Assembly (NCBI GenBank): GCA_023415335.1
Contig: JAEZLD010000164.1
Coordinates: 1-6,351, forward strand
Length of the DNA stretch: 6,351 nt
From: Bacillota bacterium
GTDB taxonomy: Bacteria; Bacillota; Clostridia; Clostridiales; Caloramatoraceae
Direction of reading: 5' to 3'
The translations under genes were made by a program, and so were the position numbers. The notes under the pieces are model-generated. The model did not search any database and was not told where the DNA came from. It was given only the letters and a program-made list of their open reading frames with translations. Below, in pieces: positions 5,193-6,351 of the stretch (its first letter is position 1; every line of letters starts with the position of its first letter).

Positions 5193-6351
5193 AGATAGCT
5201 GTTATAGGGACGGGCATAACAGGATTGTCAGCAGCCTATGAGCTGTCCAAACACGGATATAAGGTTGAGCTTTTTGAGAAGGACAGCAGTGCCGGAGGAA
5301 TAGCGGGAACCTTTGAATACGATGGCTTCCTGCTGGAGAAGTATTACCACCACTTCTTCAAATCAGACCAGTATACAATGGAACTGCTCAGGGAGTTGGG
5401 CATTCAAAATAAGATACAATGGATGAAAAGCAGCATGGGGTTCTTTCTGGATGGAGAGTGCTATGATTTTGGAACCCCTATATCACTGCTTAAGCTTAAA
5501 CCGCTTTCTTTATTAGACAAGATTAAATTTGGAATAGCTACGCTGAAGATATTAGGAGAAAAGGACTGGAAAAAGCTTGAGGAGACAACTGCCAAAGAGT
5601 GGATTTTAAAGAACGCTTCAAAGGGAGTATACAACAAGATATGGAAGCCGCTGCTTGTAACAAAGTTTTCAGAGCAGTATGAGGATATAACAATGTCCTG
5701 GCTATGGGGAAAAATAAAGCTCAGGGGCAATTCCAAGGAGAAAGGGAAAGAGGTTCTAGGATACATTGACGGTTCAGAGCAGCTGATGATAGACAAGCTT
5801 TTGGAAAAGCTCCACCAGCGAGGAGTATGTATCCACTATAATTCTCAGGTTGACAGCATAACAAAGAATGGATACCTTAAGATAAAATGTGGTGAAAAGG
5901 AAGCAGAATACGATAAAGTCATATGTACGACACCCCTGCCGCAATTCCTTGAGATGGCCCATGAGGTGCTCCCCCAGGGATATATAAAGGGACTTGGCAG
6001 CATAGAATATACAGCTGTAAGCTGCACTATTTTAATTCTAGACAGGCAATTTACTCAGTATTACTGGCTGAACATAGGGGATGAAAGCATACCCTTCGGT
6101 GGGCTTATAGAGCATACAAACCTTATGGGCATAGAGCAATACGGAGGTAGACATATACTTTATATATCCAACTATTTATACAAAAATAGTCCGTACTATT
6201 CAATGAATGCAGAGGAGCTTCTAGAGGCTTATACCCCATACCTTAAGAAGATAAATCCTGATTTCAAGAGAAGCTGGGTGAGGGATGTGTTGACATTTAA
6301 GGATGAATGGGCACAACCTGTAATAAAGAAGGGATACTCAAGAATAAAGCC
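5189..6351 (+). CDS. NAD(P)/FAD-dependent oxidoreductase, amine-oxidase/protoporphyrinogen-oxidase-like fold (3' end outside window)
   Basis: Flavoenzyme with no assignable substrate. The frame is open from the ATG at 5189 to the window edge (387 full codons), so the C-terminus is missing; related proteins run to about 430-450 residues, so perhaps 50 are lost. The N-terminus is a classic dinucleotide fold: GTGITG (7-12, GxGxxG), Glu30 ending the second strand to bind the FAD ribose, then AGG (35-37). Further blocks that I recognise from an uncharacterised COG1232-like group are LEKYYHHFFKSD (49-60), MGFFLDG (83-89), KDWKKLEETTAKEW (125-138), IWKPLL (151-156), MSWLWGKIKLRG (169-180) and LGYIDGSEQL (190-199). 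EWAQPVIKKGYSR (373-385) is the typical approach to the last FAD-binding segment. The amine-oxidase fold also includes UDP-galactopyranose mutase and carotenoid desaturases, but no diagnostic motif of either was seen. AGGTGGA (5176-5182) lies 6 nt before the start. The start overlaps the upstream stop (ATGA, 5189-5192), implying translational coupling. Confidence 0.88.
   Translation, partial: MKIAVIGTGITGLSAAYELSKHGYKVELFEKDSSAGGIAGTFEYDGFLLEKYYHHFFKSDQYTMELLRELGIQNKIQWMKSSMGFFLDGECYDFGTPISLLKLKPLSLLDKIKFGIATLKILGEKDWKKLEETTAKEWILKNASKGVYNKIWKPLLVTKFSEQYEDITMSWLWGKIKLRGNSKEKGKEVLGYIDGSEQLMIDKLLEKLHQRGVCIHYNSQVDSITKNGYLKIKCGEKEAEYDKVICTTPLPQFLEMAHEVLPQGYIKGLGSIEYTAVSCTILILDRQFTQYYWLNIGDESIPFGGLIEHTNLMGIEQYGGRHILYISNYLYKNSPYYSMNAEELLEAYTPYLKKINPDFKRSWVRDVLTFKDEWAQPVIKKGYSRIK

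Noticed and set aside
5461..5796. Minus-strand open frame (111 residues) inside the oxidoreductase region
   Set aside because: The + strand frame is open throughout and carries family blocks, so the minus frame is a shadow.

Overview
The window is A+T-rich DNA with a coding style typical of the Clostridia (low-GC Firmicutes): strong AGGAGG-type ribosome binding sites, heavy use of ATA for isoleucine and AGA/AGG for arginine, short U-tailed intrinsic terminators, and TATAAT-type -10 boxes. I cannot name the species. All well-supported genes are on the + strand. No RNA gene, CRISPR array, insertion sequence or attachment site was seen.

Layout. Positions 1-312 are an A+T-rich upstream region. 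It may hold the first codons of a divergent minus-strand gene (weak evidence) and a candidate promoter with a small inverted repeat. Next is a 435-residue major facilitator exporter of the macrolide-efflux-like (DHA3/MefA) type, which ends in a clear terminator. A two-gene unit follows: a type I methionine aminopeptidase carrying an N-terminal SEC-C zinc motif, and a stand-alone CinA-C/PncC-type NMN deamidase. This unit also ends in a clear hairpin terminator.

A third unit then starts from an extended -10 promoter with a perfect 17-bp palindrome in its leader. It encodes a membrane-anchored family 2 glycosyltransferase of the polyprenyl-phosphate-sugar type, a multi-spanning LPG-synthase-TM (UPF0104/YbhN/AglD-like) protein, and an FAD-dependent oxidoreductase that runs off the right edge. 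The reading frames of these three genes overlap, so they are probably translationally coupled.

How they fit together. The first two units are an exporter and housekeeping enzymes (N-terminal Met removal; pyridine nucleotide salvage). The third looks like part of an envelope glycolipid or lipid-linked sugar pathway: a lipid-linked sugar donor is made at the inner face of the membrane, a polytopic protein moves or modifies lipid, and a flavoenzyme of unknown substrate acts on a lipid or sugar intermediate. This third operon is the most interesting part of the window, because the combined function of the three proteins is not established. The link between them is inferred from gene order and overlap.
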